From contig NZ_JASGKT010000002.1 in the NCBI RefSeq assembly GCF_047600445.1, positions 1,612,001-1,676,000 on the forward strand: a stretch of 64,000 nucleotides of DNA, in the 5' to 3' direction. The notes beneath the pieces were generated by a model, which saw nothing but the letters and a program-made list of their open reading frames with translations, did not search any database and was not told the origin of the DNA. A program made the translations under genes and the position numbers. Of this stretch, positions 37,714 to 47,995 are shown piece by piece. The stretch comes from Piscinibacter sp047600445. GTDB taxonomy: Bacteria; Pseudomonadota; Gammaproteobacteria; Burkholderiales; Burkholderiaceae_C. Each line of letters begins with the position of its first letter. Position 1 is the stretch's first letter.

Positions 37714-37738
37714 AAATACGGCCTCCGCTTTGTATAAT
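37710..37738 (+). promoter_or_regulatory. Probable rpoD promoter at the end of dnaG
   Basis: A consensus -10 element TATAAT (37733-37738) lies 20 nt after the dnaG stop. With a 17-nt spacer, a weaker -35 (CTGAAA, 37710-37715) overlaps the dnaG stop codon. The start codon of rpoD is about 190 nt further on, giving a long leader (37745-37935) in which I see no recognisable riboswitch or ORF. Confidence 0.6.
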
Positions 37739-37935
37739 GCACGGTTTGTACGCGCGGCAAGAGTGACAGCAGCACCTCCGGGCCCCGGCCACCCTGCGAC
37801 ACAGGGTCACACACCAGGCCACCCATTCCCCGCAAGGGCTGCGCTCTACGGACTGTTCACGCCAGCTTGCCCGCCGCCAGCCGCCCGAACGGGCGCGCCG
37901 GCCGCCGCATGGCCCCCTACCATCCGAGGAATCGC

Positions 37936-40149
<2,214 letters not shown>

Positions 40150-40257
40150 AGCCAGCCACATGGTCGCCACCGCGCGCGGGCCGAGCGCCGGGCCGCCCCA
40201 AGCCGGCCCGCATCCCCTCGGGGGATCGGCCGGCGTACCCGCCGGACGAGGGGCAGC

Positions 40258-41193
40258 ATGACCCAGATCGTCGAGCGCACCATCCTGTTCGCGGATCTCC
40301 GCGGCAGCACCTCGCTGTACGAGTCGATGGGCAACGCCGAGGCCACCGCGGTGGTCACGCAGAGCGTGGCGCTGCTGGCGCGCATCGTCGAGACCATGGG
40401 CGGGCAGGTCGTCAAGACGCTCGGCGACGGGCTGATGGCGATGTTCATCCTGCCCAAGGCGGCGCTCGCCGCGGCCGAGGAGATCCACGACTCGATGGAG
40501 CGCATCGGCGGGCGCGGCGGCTCGCTGCAACCGCTGAAGGTGCAGGTGGCGCTGGCCTGCGGCGAGGTGGTGCAGATGTCGGGCGACGTGTTCGGCGACG
40601 CCGTCAACGTCGCCGCGCGGCTGCTCGACCACGCCGGCGACAACGAGACGCTGCTCACCGCCGCGGTGCTCGCCGGCCTGCCGCCGGCGCAGCGCGAGCG
40701 CTTCCGCAGCCTCGAGCGCATGCAGTTGCGCGGACGCGTCGAGCCGGTGCACGTCTTCCTGCTCGAAGCGCAGCGCAACCCCGGCGACACCGCCGCCACC
40801 GCCTTCGGCGACATGCTGCCGGCGACCGAGCCGGAGGGCATCCGCCTCGTCTGGGTGAACCAGAACCGCGTCTACAGCGGCGCCAGCCTGCCGGTGGTGC
40901 TGGGGCGCAGCCCGCAGGTCACCTACTGCATCGACGACACCCGCGTGTCGCGCTCGCACGCGCGCATCGACTGGCACGGCGGCACCTTCCAGCTCACCGA
41001 CCTGAGCTACAACGGCACTTACGTGCGCTTCGACCACGACCCCGAGGTGATCAGCCTGCGGCGCGGCACCTGCACGCTGCACGGCAGCGGCCTGATCGGG
41101 CTGGGCACGCCGCCCGCCGAGACCGACGGCCCCTGCGTGCGCTTCGAGGTGATGAAGTTCGCCGACACGCAGCCGCGCGACTTCTGCCCCTGA
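40258..41193 (+). CDS. Class III adenylate/guanylate cyclase with FHA domain
   Basis: Protein of 311 aa in two domains. The N-terminal cyclase domain (about residues 5-175) has metal-binding Asp13 (ILFADLRGSTSLYE) and Asp57 (VKTLGDGLMAMF), substrate-side Lys53 and the transition-state region SGDVFGDAVNVAARLLD, so it looks catalytically complete. The C-terminal FHA domain (about 205-300) has the phosphothreonine-binding pattern VVLGRSPQ ... RVSRSHARIDW ... SYNGTYVRF. No membrane segment is seen. The next gene, 2 nt downstream, is a hybrid histidine kinase, suggesting a joint signalling unit. GAGGGG precedes the ATG. Confidence 0.92.
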   Translation: MTQIVERTILFADLRGSTSLYESMGNAEATAVVTQSVALLARIVETMGGQVVKTLGDGLMAMFILPKAALAAAEEIHDSMERIGGRGGSLQPLKVQVALACGEVVQMSGDVFGDAVNVAARLLDHAGDNETLLTAAVLAGLPPAQRERFRSLERMQLRGRVEPVHVFLLEAQRNPGDTAATAFGDMLPATEPEGIRLVWVNQNRVYSGASLPVVLGRSPQVTYCIDDTRVSRSHARIDWHGGTFQLTDLSYNGTYVRFDHDPEVISLRRGTCTLHGSGLIGLGTPPAETDGPCVRFEVMKFADTQPRDFCP

Positions 41194-41195
41194 CG

Positions 41196-43232
41196 ATGAG
41201 CGGCAAGCACGGGCCGGGCGCGATGGATGCCGAGGCCGGGACGTACGGCCCGAGCGACCTTCGCCGCCTCGAACGCGAACTGCGTCTGCTGCAGCGCGCC
41301 GTCGAGGCCGACGCCGCGCTGCCGGTGATCGTCACCGACGCCACGCACCCCGACGACCCGATCGTCTACGTCAATCCGGCCTTCGAGCGCCTCGCCGGCT
41401 ACCCGCGCGCCGAGGTGCTGGGCCGCAACTGCTGCTTCCTGCTCGACCCCGCGCGCGAGCAGCCCGGGCTGCCGGCGCTGCGCGCCGCGCTGGCCGAAAA
41501 CCGGCCCTGCACCGCCGTGCTCGCCTGCCTGCGCCGCGACGGCAGCGGCTTCCTCAACGAGATCAGCCTCGTGCCGATCCGCGACGACCGGGGCGCGGTG
41601 GTGCAGCGCCTGGCCACGCTGATCGACGTCACCGAGCGCGTGCGCGCCGCCGAGCGGCTGAGCCTCAGCGAGGAGCTGTACCGCTCGGTGGCCGCCGCGA
41701 TCAGCGACGGGCTGGTCGTCGTCGGCGCGGACGGGCGCGTGATCACCTGCAACCCCGCCGCCGCCGAGACGCTGGGCATCGATCCGGCGCGGCTGGCCGG
41801 CCATCGGCTCAGCGAACTCGGCTACCGGATGCACGACGAGCACGACCGCCCGCTGACGCCCGAGACGCATCCGGTGCGCCAGGTGCTGGCCGGCGGCGCG
41901 CCGGTGCGCGAACTGCCGCTGGTGCTGCATCGGCACGACGGCCAGGTGCGGCGCGCGCTGCTCAGCGCCCGCGCGCTGCCCGCCGCGGCCGGCGCGCCGG
42001 GGCCGTCGTGCCTGATGAGCTTTCGCGACGTGACCGAGCGGCATGCCGCCGCGCAGGCGCTGCTCGACAAGCAGGCCGCCGAGATGGCCAGCCGCGCCAA
42101 GAGCGCCTTCCTCTCGCGCATGAGCCACGAGATGCGCACGCCGCTGAACGCGGTGATCGGCTTCGCGCAACTGCTGCGCATGCAGCCCGCCGGCGATCCG
42201 GCCAAGGTGGCGGACTACGCCGAGCACATCCTGCGCGCCAGCGAGCACCTGCTCGGCCTGGTCAACGAGGTGCTCGATCTGCAGCGCGTCGAGGAAGGCC
42301 ACGCCGCGCTGGAGCCTCGCCCGATCGAGCTGGCGCCCCTCCTCGCCGCCACGCTGGAGCTGCTGCGCCCGGCCGCGCGGGCGCAGGACATCGCGCTGAC
42401 GAGCCAGGTGCCGCCGGGCCACGCCGTGCTGGCCGACGAACGCTGCCTGCGCCAGGTGCTGATGAACATGCTGTCCAACGCGGTGAAGTACAACCGCGCC
42501 GGCGGCTGGGTGGTGGTGACGCTGCTCGACGCCCAGCCCGGGCGCTGCGCCATCGGCATCGAGGACACCGGCTCGGGCCTCACCGGCGCGCAGATCGCGC
42601 GGCTGTTCCAGCCCTTCGAGCGGCTCGGCCACGAGAGCAGCGGCATCGAGGGCTGCGGCCTGGGCCTGGTGATCACGCGCAGCCTGATCGAGCACATGGG
42701 CGGCAGCGTGGCGCTCGAAAGCACACCCGGTGCCGGCACGCTGGCGCGCATCGAGCTGCCGGCCGCGCCGTGGCCGGACGCCGCGCCGGCCGTGCCGACC
42801 GAAACGCCGCCGCAGGCGGCGCCCGCCGACGCCTTCGCCGAGGCCGCGCCGCTGCGCGTGCTGTACGTCGAGGACAACCGCATCAACGCGCTGCTGTTCG
42901 AGGAGGCGATGCGCCTGCTCGGCGGCATCGAGCTGCGCGTGGCCGAAGACGGCGCCGCGGCGCTGGCGCTGGCGCCGCAGTGGACGCCGCAGGTGCTGGT
43001 GCTCGACGCCAACCTGCCCGACATGAACGGCCACGAACTGCTGCGCCGGCTGCGCGAGCAGCCCGCGCTGGCCGGCGTGCCGGCCTTCATGTGCTCGGCC
43101 GACGCGATGCCCGAAGACCTGGAGCGCGCCCGCGCCAGCGGCTTCCAGGGCTACTGGACCAAGCCGATCGAGATGGCCAAGCTCGGCGAGGCGCTGGCCG
43201 GCCTGCGCCGGCCCGCGCCCCCTGCCGCATGA
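41196..43232 (+). CDS. Hybrid sensor histidine kinase with two PAS domains and a receiver
   Basis: Soluble hybrid kinase of 678 aa. Order: PAS-1 (about residues 25-145; VNPAFERLAGYPRAEVLGRN, similar to LOV-type PAS, with a Cys-Cys pair after GRN), PAS-2 (about 160-285), HisKA with phospho-acceptor His311 (SRMSHEMRTPLNAVIGFAQL), HATPase with an N box (NMLSNAVKYN) and GLGLVI, and a C-terminal receiver with Asp604 (VLVLDANLPDM). No membrane segments are visible, so it senses a cytoplasmic cue. It starts 2 nt after the cyclase-FHA gene and overlaps hemH by 4 nt (ATGA). A true photoreceptor role needs the canonical NCRFLQ motif; here it reads NCCFLL. Confidence 0.93.
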   Translation: MSGKHGPGAMDAEAGTYGPSDLRRLERELRLLQRAVEADAALPVIVTDATHPDDPIVYVNPAFERLAGYPRAEVLGRNCCFLLDPAREQPGLPALRAALAENRPCTAVLACLRRDGSGFLNEISLVPIRDDRGAVVQRLATLIDVTERVRAAERLSLSEELYRSVAAAISDGLVVVGADGRVITCNPAAAETLGIDPARLAGHRLSELGYRMHDEHDRPLTPETHPVRQVLAGGAPVRELPLVLHRHDGQVRRALLSARALPAAAGAPGPSCLMSFRDVTERHAAAQALLDKQAAEMASRAKSAFLSRMSHEMRTPLNAVIGFAQLLRMQPAGDPAKVADYAEHILRASEHLLGLVNEVLDLQRVEEGHAALEPRPIELAPLLAATLELLRPAARAQDIALTSQVPPGHAVLADERCLRQVLMNMLSNAVKYNRAGGWVVVTLLDAQPGRCAIGIEDTGSGLTGAQIARLFQPFERLGHESSGIEGCGLGLVITRSLIEHMGGSVALESTPGAGTLARIELPAAPWPDAAPAVPTETPPQAAPADAFAEAAPLRVLYVEDNRINALLFEEAMRLLGGIELRVAEDGAAALALAPQWTPQVLVLDANLPDMNGHELLRRLREQPALAGVPAFMCSADAMPEDLERARASGFQGYWTKPIEMAKLGEALAGLRRPAPPAA

Positions 43233-44257
43233 GCTTCGCGCCGGAACCCGCGCTGCCCGCCTCGGCCGCCGACCGGCCCGGACGCAGCGCTGTCGTGCTG
43301 GTCAACCTCGGCACGCCCGACGCGCCGACCGCGCCGGCGCTGCGCCGCTACCTGGCGCAGTTCCTGGCCGACCCGCGCGTCGTCGAGATCCCGCGCGCGC
43401 TGTGGTGGCCCATCCTGCACGGCGTGATCCTGCGCGTGCGGCCCGCCAAATCGGCGAAGAAGTACGCCGGCATCTGGACGCCCGAGGGCTCGCCGCTGCT
43501 GGTGTGGAGCGAGAAGCAGGCCAAGCTGCTGCAGGGCTACCTCGGCGAGCGCGGCCGCGCGGTGCCGGTGCGCCACGCGATGCGCTACGGCCAGCCCTCG
43601 GTGGCCGGCGTGCTCGACGCGCTGAAGGCCGAGGGTGTCACGCGCATCCTGCTGCTGCCGATGTACCCGCAGTATTCGTGCACCACCACCGCCAGCGCCT
43701 GGGACGCGGTGAGCCAGTGGGCGGCGAGCATACGCGCCCTGCCCGAGCTGCGCTTCGTCAACCGCTACCACGACGACGCCGGCTACATCGAGGCGCTGGC
43801 GCAGCGCGTGCTGGCGCACTGGCAGACGCACGGCCGCGCCGACAAGCTGGTGCTGAGCTTCCACGGCGTGCCGCAGCGCACGCGCACGCTCGGCGACCCG
43901 TACCACGACGAATGCCAGGCCACGGCCCGGCTACTGGCCGCGCGGCTGTCCGTGCCGCCCGAGCGGCTCGCCGTCACCTTCCAGAGCCGCTTCGGCAAGG
44001 CCGAATGGCTGCAGCCCTACACCGAGCCGACGCTGGTGGCGCTGGCGCGCCAGGGCACGGCCAGCGTCGACGTGATGTGCCCCGGCTTCAGCGCCGACTG
44101 CCTGGAGACGCTGGAAGAGATCGACCAGGAGGTGCGCGAAGCCTTCCTGCGCGCCGGCGGCCGCGAGTTCCGCTACATCCCCTGCCTGAACGACAGCCAC
44201 CCCTGGATCGCCGCGCTGGCGGCGATCGCGATCCGGCACCTGCAGGGCTGGGACTGA
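43229..44257 (+). CDS. hemH: Ferrochelatase
   Basis: Inserts Fe2+ into protoporphyrin IX, the last step of heme synthesis. The product is 342 aa. Catalytic His212 sits in LVLSFHGVPQRT and Glu293 in CPGFSADCLETLEEI; the N-terminal VVLVNLGTPDAPTAPALRRY is typical. The ATG overlaps the hybrid kinase stop (ATGA). In many betaproteobacteria hemH lies directly before hslR and grpE-dnaK-dnaJ; here tct genes and other genes interrupt that order. It converges on tctA with a 4-nt gap inside a 12-nt palindrome holding both stop codons. Confidence 0.96.
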   Translation: MSFAPEPALPASAADRPGRSAVVLVNLGTPDAPTAPALRRYLAQFLADPRVVEIPRALWWPILHGVILRVRPAKSAKKYAGIWTPEGSPLLVWSEKQAKLLQGYLGERGRAVPVRHAMRYGQPSVAGVLDALKAEGVTRILLLPMYPQYSCTTTASAWDAVSQWAASIRALPELRFVNRYHDDAGYIEALAQRVLAHWQTHGRADKLVLSFHGVPQRTRTLGDPYHDECQATARLLAARLSVPPERLAVTFQSRFGKAEWLQPYTEPTLVALARQGTASVDVMCPGFSADCLETLEEIDQEVREAFLRAGGREFRYIPCLNDSHPWIAALAAIAIRHLQGWD

Positions 44258-44261
44258 GCGC

Positions 44262-45755
44262 TCAGCCGAAGCGCGCGCGGCGCCGCGCCTTCGCCACGCG
44301 CGGCAGCACCAGCACCGCGGCGACGATCACCAGCAGCACGATGGACATCGGCCGCTGCAGGAACACGCCCCAGTGCCCTTCGCCTATGGACAGCGCGTTG
44401 CGCATCTGGGCCTCGGCCAGCGGGCCCAGGATCATGCCCACCACCACCGGCGCGGTCGGGAAGTCGAAACGCCGCATCGCCACGCCGAGCAGGCCGATCG
44501 CGTACAGCAGCACCAGGTCGAAGGCCGACTGGCGCATGCCGTACACCCCCACCGTCGCGAAGATCAGGATGCCGGCGTAGAGCTGCGGCTTGGGCACCTT
44601 CAGCAGCTTCACCCACAGGCCCACCAGCGGCAGGTTCAGCACCAGCAGCATCACGTTGCCGATGTACAGCGAGGCGATCAGCGCCCACACCAGCGCGGCG
44701 TTGTTGTCGAAGAGCTGAGGCCCGGGGTTGATGCCGTAGTTCTGGAACGCGCCGAGCAGGATGGCCGTGGTGTTGGAGGTCGGGATGCCCAGCGTCAGCA
44801 GCGGGATCAGCGTCGCGGTGATGGCCGCGTTGTTGGCCGCCTCGGGGCCGGCCACGCCTTCGATGGCGCCGGTGGTGCCGAACTCCTCCTTGTGCTTGCT
44901 GAGCTTCTTCTCGGTGGCGTAGCTGAGGAAGGTCGGGATCTCGCTGCCGCCGGCAGGGATGCAGCCGAAGGGCGTGCCGATCACCGTGGCGCGCAGCCAG
45001 GCCGGCCAGGAGCGGCGCCACTCGTCGCGCGTCATGTGCACCTTGCTCATGCGGTTGCGCGACTCCTGCACGCGGCCCTCGTACAGCACCGCGTACAGCG
45101 CCTCGGCCACCGCGAACAGGCCGACCGCGATCAGCACCACCTCGAGCCCGTCCATCAGCTCGGGCACGCCGCCGGTGTAGCGCGCCTGGCCGGTGATCTG
45201 GTCGATGCCCACCAGCCCCATCGCCAGCCCGACGAACAGCGCCACCAGGCCGCGCAGCGTGCTCTTGCCGAGCACCGCGCTGACGGTGCAGAAGGCCAGC
45301 ACCATCAGCAGGAAGTACTCGGGCGGCCCGAGCTTGACCGCGTAGTTGGCGACGAAGGGTGCGAAGAAGGTCACCACCACGGTGGCGATGGTGCCGGCGA
45401 CGAAGGAGCCGATCGCCGCGGTGGCCAGCGCCGCGCCGGCGCGGCCGTTCTTGGCCATCTTGTTGCCCTCCATCGCGGTGACCATCGAGCCGGATTCGCC
45501 CGGCGTGTTCAGCAGGATGGAGGTCGTCGAGCCGCCGTACATCGCACCGTAGTAGATGCCGGCGAAGAAGATCATCGAAGCCGTGGGCTCGACCTTGAGC
45601 GTGATCGGCAGCAGCATCGCCACCGCGGTGGCCGGACCGATGCCGGGCAGCACGCCGACCGCGGTGCCGATGGTGCAGCCCAGCAGCGCCCACAGCAGGT
45701 TGATCGGCGTGGCCGCGACGGCGAAGCCTTGCAGCAACTGGTTGAGGATGTCCAT
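44262..45755 (-). CDS. tctA: Tripartite tricarboxylate transporter large permease TctA
   Basis: Large membrane subunit, 497 aa, about twelve helices, of a binding-protein-dependent secondary transporter for tricarboxylates or related acids. Signatures: LLGCTIGTAVGVLPGIGPAT, YYGAMYGGSTTSILLNTPGE, and PAGGSEIPTFLSYATEKKLS. GAGGAGG lies 7 nt before the ATG, 12 nt after the tctB stop. It is the last gene of a tctC-tctB-tctA operon. Citrate is the usual substrate of the prototype, but family members carry many acids. Confidence 0.95.
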   Translation of the reverse strand: MDILNQLLQGFAVAATPINLLWALLGCTIGTAVGVLPGIGPATAVAMLLPITLKVEPTASMIFFAGIYYGAMYGGSTTSILLNTPGESGSMVTAMEGNKMAKNGRAGAALATAAIGSFVAGTIATVVVTFFAPFVANYAVKLGPPEYFLLMVLAFCTVSAVLGKSTLRGLVALFVGLAMGLVGIDQITGQARYTGGVPELMDGLEVVLIAVGLFAVAEALYAVLYEGRVQESRNRMSKVHMTRDEWRRSWPAWLRATVIGTPFGCIPAGGSEIPTFLSYATEKKLSKHKEEFGTTGAIEGVAGPEAANNAAITATLIPLLTLGIPTSNTTAILLGAFQNYGINPGPQLFDNNAALVWALIASLYIGNVMLLVLNLPLVGLWVKLLKVPKPQLYAGILIFATVGVYGMRQSAFDLVLLYAIGLLGVAMRRFDFPTAPVVVGMILGPLAEAQMRNALSIGEGHWGVFLQRPMSIVLLVIVAAVLVLPRVAKARRRARFG

Positions 45756-45767
45756 GCGCGCGCCTCC

Positions 45768-46268
45768 TCAGATCCAGCCGGTCGTCGTCAGGCCGGGCAG
45801 GCTGATCGCCAGCGCCTGCGTGAACATCCAGAACACCGGCGCGGCGATCGCGATGCCGATCAGCGCGTCGACCAGCCAGGCCTTCGGGCTCATGTCGGGC
45901 CGGCCCTCCGAGGCCTTGAAGCCGCGCACCGCCAGCACGAAGCACAGCGCGCAGCTCAGCACGAAGCCGATGGTCGTGATCAGCAGCGCGTTGGCGAGGA
46001 TGCCCGCCGACACCCAGGCGAAGCCGGGCCAGAAGCCCTGCGCCGCGCCCGAGGGTTCTTCCATCTCGCGGAAGCCGCCGCTGCGCGCCTCCCACACCAG
46101 CAGCGCCCCGCACACCAGCAGCGCCACGGCCACCACCCAGGGCAGGAAGTTGGGGCCGACGCCGGCGTAACCGGCCTCGGCGCTGATCTGCGTGGCGCCG
46201 GCGGCCAGCAGCGCGCCCAGCGCCAGCACGCCCGCGCCGAGCAGCGTCTGCGGCGTGGCCGGCTTCAT
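45768..46268 (-). CDS. tctB: Tripartite tricarboxylate transporter small permease TctB
   Basis: Small membrane subunit of 166 aa with four predicted helices: LLGAGVLALGALLAAGATQI, FLPWVVAVALLVCGALLVW, ILANALLITTIGFVLSCALC and LVDALIGIAIAAPVFWMFTQ. The start overlaps the tctC stop by one base (TGATG), so translation is coupled. TctB proteins are poorly conserved and are recognised mainly by topology and position between tctC and tctA, which fits here. Confidence 0.93.
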   Translation of the reverse strand: MKPATPQTLLGAGVLALGALLAAGATQISAEAGYAGVGPNFLPWVVAVALLVCGALLVWEARSGGFREMEEPSGAAQGFWPGFAWVSAGILANALLITTIGFVLSCALCFVLAVRGFKASEGRPDMSPKAWLVDALIGIAIAAPVFWMFTQALAISLPGLTTTGWI

Positions 46269-47227
46269 CAGATCATCCCCGCCTTGGCCATCACCGCACG
46301 CAGGCTGGCGAACTCGTTGTCGACGAAGCTGTCGAACTCCGGCCCGGCCAGCAGCGCCTGCGTCCAGCCGTTGGATTCGACCGCCTGCGTCCAGGCCTTG
46401 GTCCTGGTGGCCTTGACGATCAGCTCGGTCAGCGCCTTGCGCTGCTCGGCGCCGATGCCGGGCGCGCCGTAGACGCCGCGCCAGTTGCCGATCTCGATGT
46501 TCAGCCCCAGCTCCTTCAGCGTGGGCGCGTCGACGCCCTTGAGGCGCGCCGGCGCGGTCACCGCGATCGGGCGCATCTTCTTCGTCGCGATGTACTCGCC
46601 GAACTCGGTGTAGCCGCTGCCGCCCACCGTGACGTTGCCGCCCAGGATCGCCGCCACCGCCTCGCCGCCGCCGCGGAAGGCGACGTAGTTGATCTTCGCC
46701 GGATCGACGCCGACCTCGCGCGCGATCATCGCCGCGGCGATGTGCTCGGTGGAGCCGCGCGAGCCGCCGCCCCACTTCACCGAGCCCGGGTCTTTCTTGA
46801 GCTGCTCGATGACGTCCTTCATCGACTTCAGCGGCGACTCGGCCGGCAGCACGAACACCTGGTATTCGCTGATCAGCCGCGCCAGCGGCGTGGCCTGCGA
46901 CAGGTTCACCGGCGGCTTGCCGGTGATGATGCCGCCGACCATCACCGCGCCCATCATCATCAGCGCGTTGGGGTCGCCCTTGCTGGCGTTGACGAACTGC
47001 GCCAGGCCGATCGCGCCGGCCGCGCCGCCCTTGTTGTCGTAGCTGACCGAGCCCGCGCCGGCCTCCTGCAAGGCCTTGCCCAGCGCGCGGCCGGTGCCGT
47101 CCCAGCCGCCGCCCGGGTTGGCCGGGATCATCATCTTCAGGTTCGGGCCCGCCGCGCGGGCGGGCAGCGGCAACACGCCGGCGGCGGCCAGCGCGGCCAT
47201 CGAGCGCAGGAAGGTATCGCGACGCAT
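46268..47227 (-). CDS. tctC: Tripartite tricarboxylate transporter substrate-binding protein TctC
   Basis: Periplasmic binding protein of 319 aa of the TctC/Bug family, with an N-terminal signal peptide carrying a twin-arginine start (MRRDTFLRSMAALAAAG, cleavage near residue 25). Typical features are MMIPANPGGGWDGTGRALGK, YDNKGGAAGAIGLAQFV and WGGGSRGSTEH lining the ligand pocket. GGAGA lies before the ATG. It is divergent from the two-component genes tctD-tctE across 96 nt, the arrangement known for citrate-induced tct systems. The precise ligand cannot be read from sequence. Confidence 0.95.
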   Translation of the reverse strand: MRRDTFLRSMAALAAAGVLPLPARAAGPNLKMMIPANPGGGWDGTGRALGKALQEAGAGSVSYDNKGGAAGAIGLAQFVNASKGDPNALMMMGAVMVGGIITGKPPVNLSQATPLARLISEYQVFVLPAESPLKSMKDVIEQLKKDPGSVKWGGGSRGSTEHIAAAMIAREVGVDPAKINYVAFRGGGEAVAAILGGNVTVGGSGYTEFGEYIATKKMRPIAVTAPARLKGVDAPTLKELGLNIEIGNWRGVYGAPGIGAEQRKALTELIVKATRTKAWTQAVESNGWTQALLAGPEFDSFVDNEFASLRAVMAKAGMI

Positions 47228-47323
47228 GAGGGAGTCTCCTGGGTTTTCGGATTCGAACGCGGTGCATGCTCGGGCGCTAAGCTGTCAATCCGCTGTCCAC
47301 GCACTCAGGGAAAACGCCAGGCG

Positions 47324-47995
47324 ATGAAGCTGCTGCTGATCGAGGACAACCCGGCCATGCAGGCCACGCTGCAACGATCCTTCGAACGCCGCGGCATCCA
47401 GGTGGCGACCTGCGGCGACGGCGCGCGCGCGCTCGACCGCTGGCGCGCCGGCATGCCCGACGTGGTGCTGCTCGACCTCAGCCTGCCGGGGCTGGACGGC
47501 CTGCAGGTGCTGACGCTGGCGCGCACCGAAGGGCTGCGCACGCCGGTGCTGGTGCTGACCGCGCGCGGCACCGTGGGCGACCGCATCCTCGGCCTGAACA
47601 GCGGCGCCGACGACTACCTGCCCAAGCCCTTCGACCTCGACGAGCTGGAGGCGCGCATCCGCGCGCTGGCGCGCCGCGGCCGCGACCAGGAGGCGCCGCG
47701 CGCGGCGGCCTTCGCCGGGCTGAGCGTCGATGCCGACAGCGGCGCGGTCTGCCTCGACGGCGCGCCGATGGAGCTGCCCCCGCGCGAGGCGGCGCTGCTG
47801 CGCGCGCTGCTGGCGCGCCCCGGCCAGGCGCTGGCCAAGGAGCGGCTGGTCGAGGTGGTGTTCCCCGGCGAGGACGTGCAGCCCGACGCGATCGAGGTGG
47901 TGGCCTACCGGCTGCGCAAGCGCCTCGCGGCCACGGCGGTGCAGCTCGTCACGCTGCGCGGCCTCGGCTACCTGCTGAAGGCGCAGGCGCAGTGA
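47324..47995 (+). CDS. tctD: Response regulator TctD (OmpR family)
   Basis: Two-domain regulator of 223 aa: receiver with phospho-acceptor Asp51 (VVLLDLSLPGLDG) and Lys in LPKPF, then an OmpR-type winged helix (about residues 125-220; PREAALLRALLARPGQALAK, IEVVAYRLRKRL). It is divergent from tctC, so it probably binds the 96-nt gap (47228-47323) to activate transport in response to extracellular acid; I see no clear repeat there. Its stop overlaps the GTG start of the kinase gene. Confidence 0.93.
   Translation: MKLLLIEDNPAMQATLQRSFERRGIQVATCGDGARALDRWRAGMPDVVLLDLSLPGLDGLQVLTLARTEGLRTPVLVLTARGTVGDRILGLNSGADDYLPKPFDLDELEARIRALARRGRDQEAPRAAAFAGLSVDADSGAVCLDGAPMELPPREAALLRALLARPGQALAKERLVEVVFPGEDVQPDAIEVVAYRLRKRLAATAVQLVTLRGLGYLLKAQAQ

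Noticed and set aside
40150..40257. G+C-rich inverted repeats between rpoD and the cyclase gene as a terminator
   Set aside because: Several short G/C repeats occur (around ccccctcgggg-like sequence), but none forms a stable stem followed by T residues.
44254..44265. 12-nt palindrome CTGAGCGCTCAG holding the stops of hemH and tctA
   Set aside because: Short, no T-run, and arises naturally from two facing TGA stops; not evidence of a site.
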